A DNA stretch of 7,367 nt from Comamonadaceae bacterium (GTDB taxonomy: Bacteria > Pseudomonadota > Gammaproteobacteria > Burkholderiales > Burkholderiaceae_C). How positions within the stretch are numbered: the first letter of the stretch is position 1; every line of letters starts with the position of its first letter. The translations under genes were made by a program, and so were the position numbers. The stretch spans positions 1 through 7,367 of the forward strand of contig JAJTBK010000417.1 of the NCBI GenBank assembly GCA_021286965.1. The letters are read 5' to 3'. Below the pieces are notes generated by a model that saw nothing but the letters and a program-made list of their open reading frames with translations, made no database searches and was not told where the DNA came from. Below are positions 5,695-7,367 of the stretch, piece by piece.

Positions 5695-5701
5695 CGCCAC
5701 C

Positions 5702-7129
<1,428 letters not shown>

Positions 7130-7140
7130 CATCAAAAACC

Positions 7141-7220
7141 ATAGCTGCTCGCGCTTGCCTGTAGCCATTTTCAGCATGAAAACCATCTGAAACTGGCGCC
7201 AATCAAGCGCAAGCAGCTAT
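7141..7220. repeat. 80-nt imperfect palindrome (Comamonadaceae-type intergenic inverted repeat)
   Basis: The outer arms ATAGCTGCTCGCGCTTG (7141-7157) and CAAGCGCAAGCAGCTAT (7204-7220) are complementary at 16 of 17 positions. Inner arms GCCATTTTCAG (7164-7174) and CTGAAACTGGC (7187-7197) match at 10 of 11. The apex is a 12-nt loop, and short unpaired segments lie between the arms. A smaller perfect repeat, TTTTCA/TGAAAA, sits at 7168-7182. It fills most of the ahcY-tlyA gap. From memory, related AGCTGC...GCGCTTG repeats are scattered between genes in Comamonadaceae. In RNA it would form a long hairpin at the ahcY 3' end and could stabilise the mRNA or attenuate read-through. It lacks a T tract, so it is not a classical intrinsic terminator. 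Confidence 0.85.
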
Positions 7221-7242
7221 CAAAACAAGAGAGGGCTGCGTC

Positions 7243-7367
7243 ATGCGCGCCGATGTTTTCCTGGTCGAAGGCGGTCACGCCGCGACCCGTTCCCAGGCCC
7301 AGCGCCTGATTGCCGCCGGCGTGCAATGGCGCCTGGCACCGACCCTGCCCTGGAACCAGGTCGCCAA
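7243..7367 (+). CDS. tlyA: TlyA-family S4-domain rRNA methyltransferase (N-terminal part, runs off the window)
   Basis: The first 41 codons are visible. The opening MRADVFLVEGG and the following TRSQAQRLIAAGVQW (about 15-29) are the start of an S4 RNA-binding domain as found in TlyA/hemolysin-A proteins, whose C-terminal half is an FtsJ/RrmJ-like 2'-O-methyltransferase acting on rRNA. That catalytic part lies outside the window, so completeness and target are unknown. The ATG is supported by a purine-rich AGAGAGGG (7228-7235 region) ending 7 nt upstream. It is co-directional with ahcY, 113 bp downstream and separated by the palindrome; it may share the ahcY transcript. It is also a SAM-dependent enzyme family that releases SAH. 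Another S4-domain protein is the main alternative, but the N-terminus is very TlyA-like. Confidence 0.84.
   Translation, partial: MRADVFLVEGGHAATRSQAQRLIAAGVQWRLAPTLPWNQVA

Noticed and set aside
5666..5701. Upstream in-frame extension of ahcY by 12 codons
   Set aside because: It would start inside the putative terminator T tract region. The ATG at 5702 has a good GAGGA site and gives the standard AhcY N-terminus.

Overview
The window is very GC-rich, densely packed bacterial chromosome. It most likely comes from a beta-proteobacterium of the Burkholderiales, probably Comamonadaceae. The reasons are the SAH riboswitch in front of ahcY, the ~475-residue AhcY, a tlyA-type gene directly downstream, and an ATAGCTGC...GCAGCTAT inverted repeat of a kind I recall from Comamonadaceae intergenic DNA. 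The family placement is inference; no rRNA or species marker is present.

Positions 1-5455 hold a block of the aerobic (oxygen-dependent, late-cobalt) corrin pathway. On the minus strand, in transcription order, are cobG (precorrin-3B synthase), cobH (precorrin-8X methylmutase), cobI (precorrin-2 C20-methyltransferase) and cobJ (precorrin-3B C17-methyltransferase). They are joined by 4-11 bp overlaps. Then comes cobK (precorrin-6A reductase) on the plus strand. Minus-strand order resumes with cobL (precorrin-6B C5,15-methyltransferase/decarboxylase) and the first codons of a cobE/cbiG-like gene that leaves the window at base 1. CobK is therefore a single inverted gene inside an otherwise minus-strand gene train. 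Its ATG overlaps the cobL ATG head to head in one CATG, and its 3' end overlaps cobJ tail to tail by 43 bp. CobM and CobF, also needed for the aerobic route, are not in the window.

Positions 5456-5701 are the divergent intergenic region. It carries a perfect TATAAT -10 box, then almost at once an SAH riboswitch aptamer, a plausible terminator/antiterminator region ending in six T, and a good ribosome binding site for ahcY. No cobalamin riboswitch and no convincing promoter were seen for cobG.

Positions 5702-7129 are ahcY (S-adenosylhomocysteine hydrolase), complete with all expected catalytic residues. An ~80-nt imperfect palindrome (7141-7220) separates it from the start of a tlyA-like S4-domain RNA methyltransferase gene (7243 to the window end).

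Functional logic: corrin-ring assembly uses many SAM-dependent methylations (CobI, CobJ and CobL here), each releasing SAH. AhcY removes SAH and is presumably switched on by SAH through the riboswitch. Adjacency therefore makes metabolic sense, although ahcY is a general housekeeping gene. All genes belong to known families. The unusual part is the architecture around cobK, not an unknown system.
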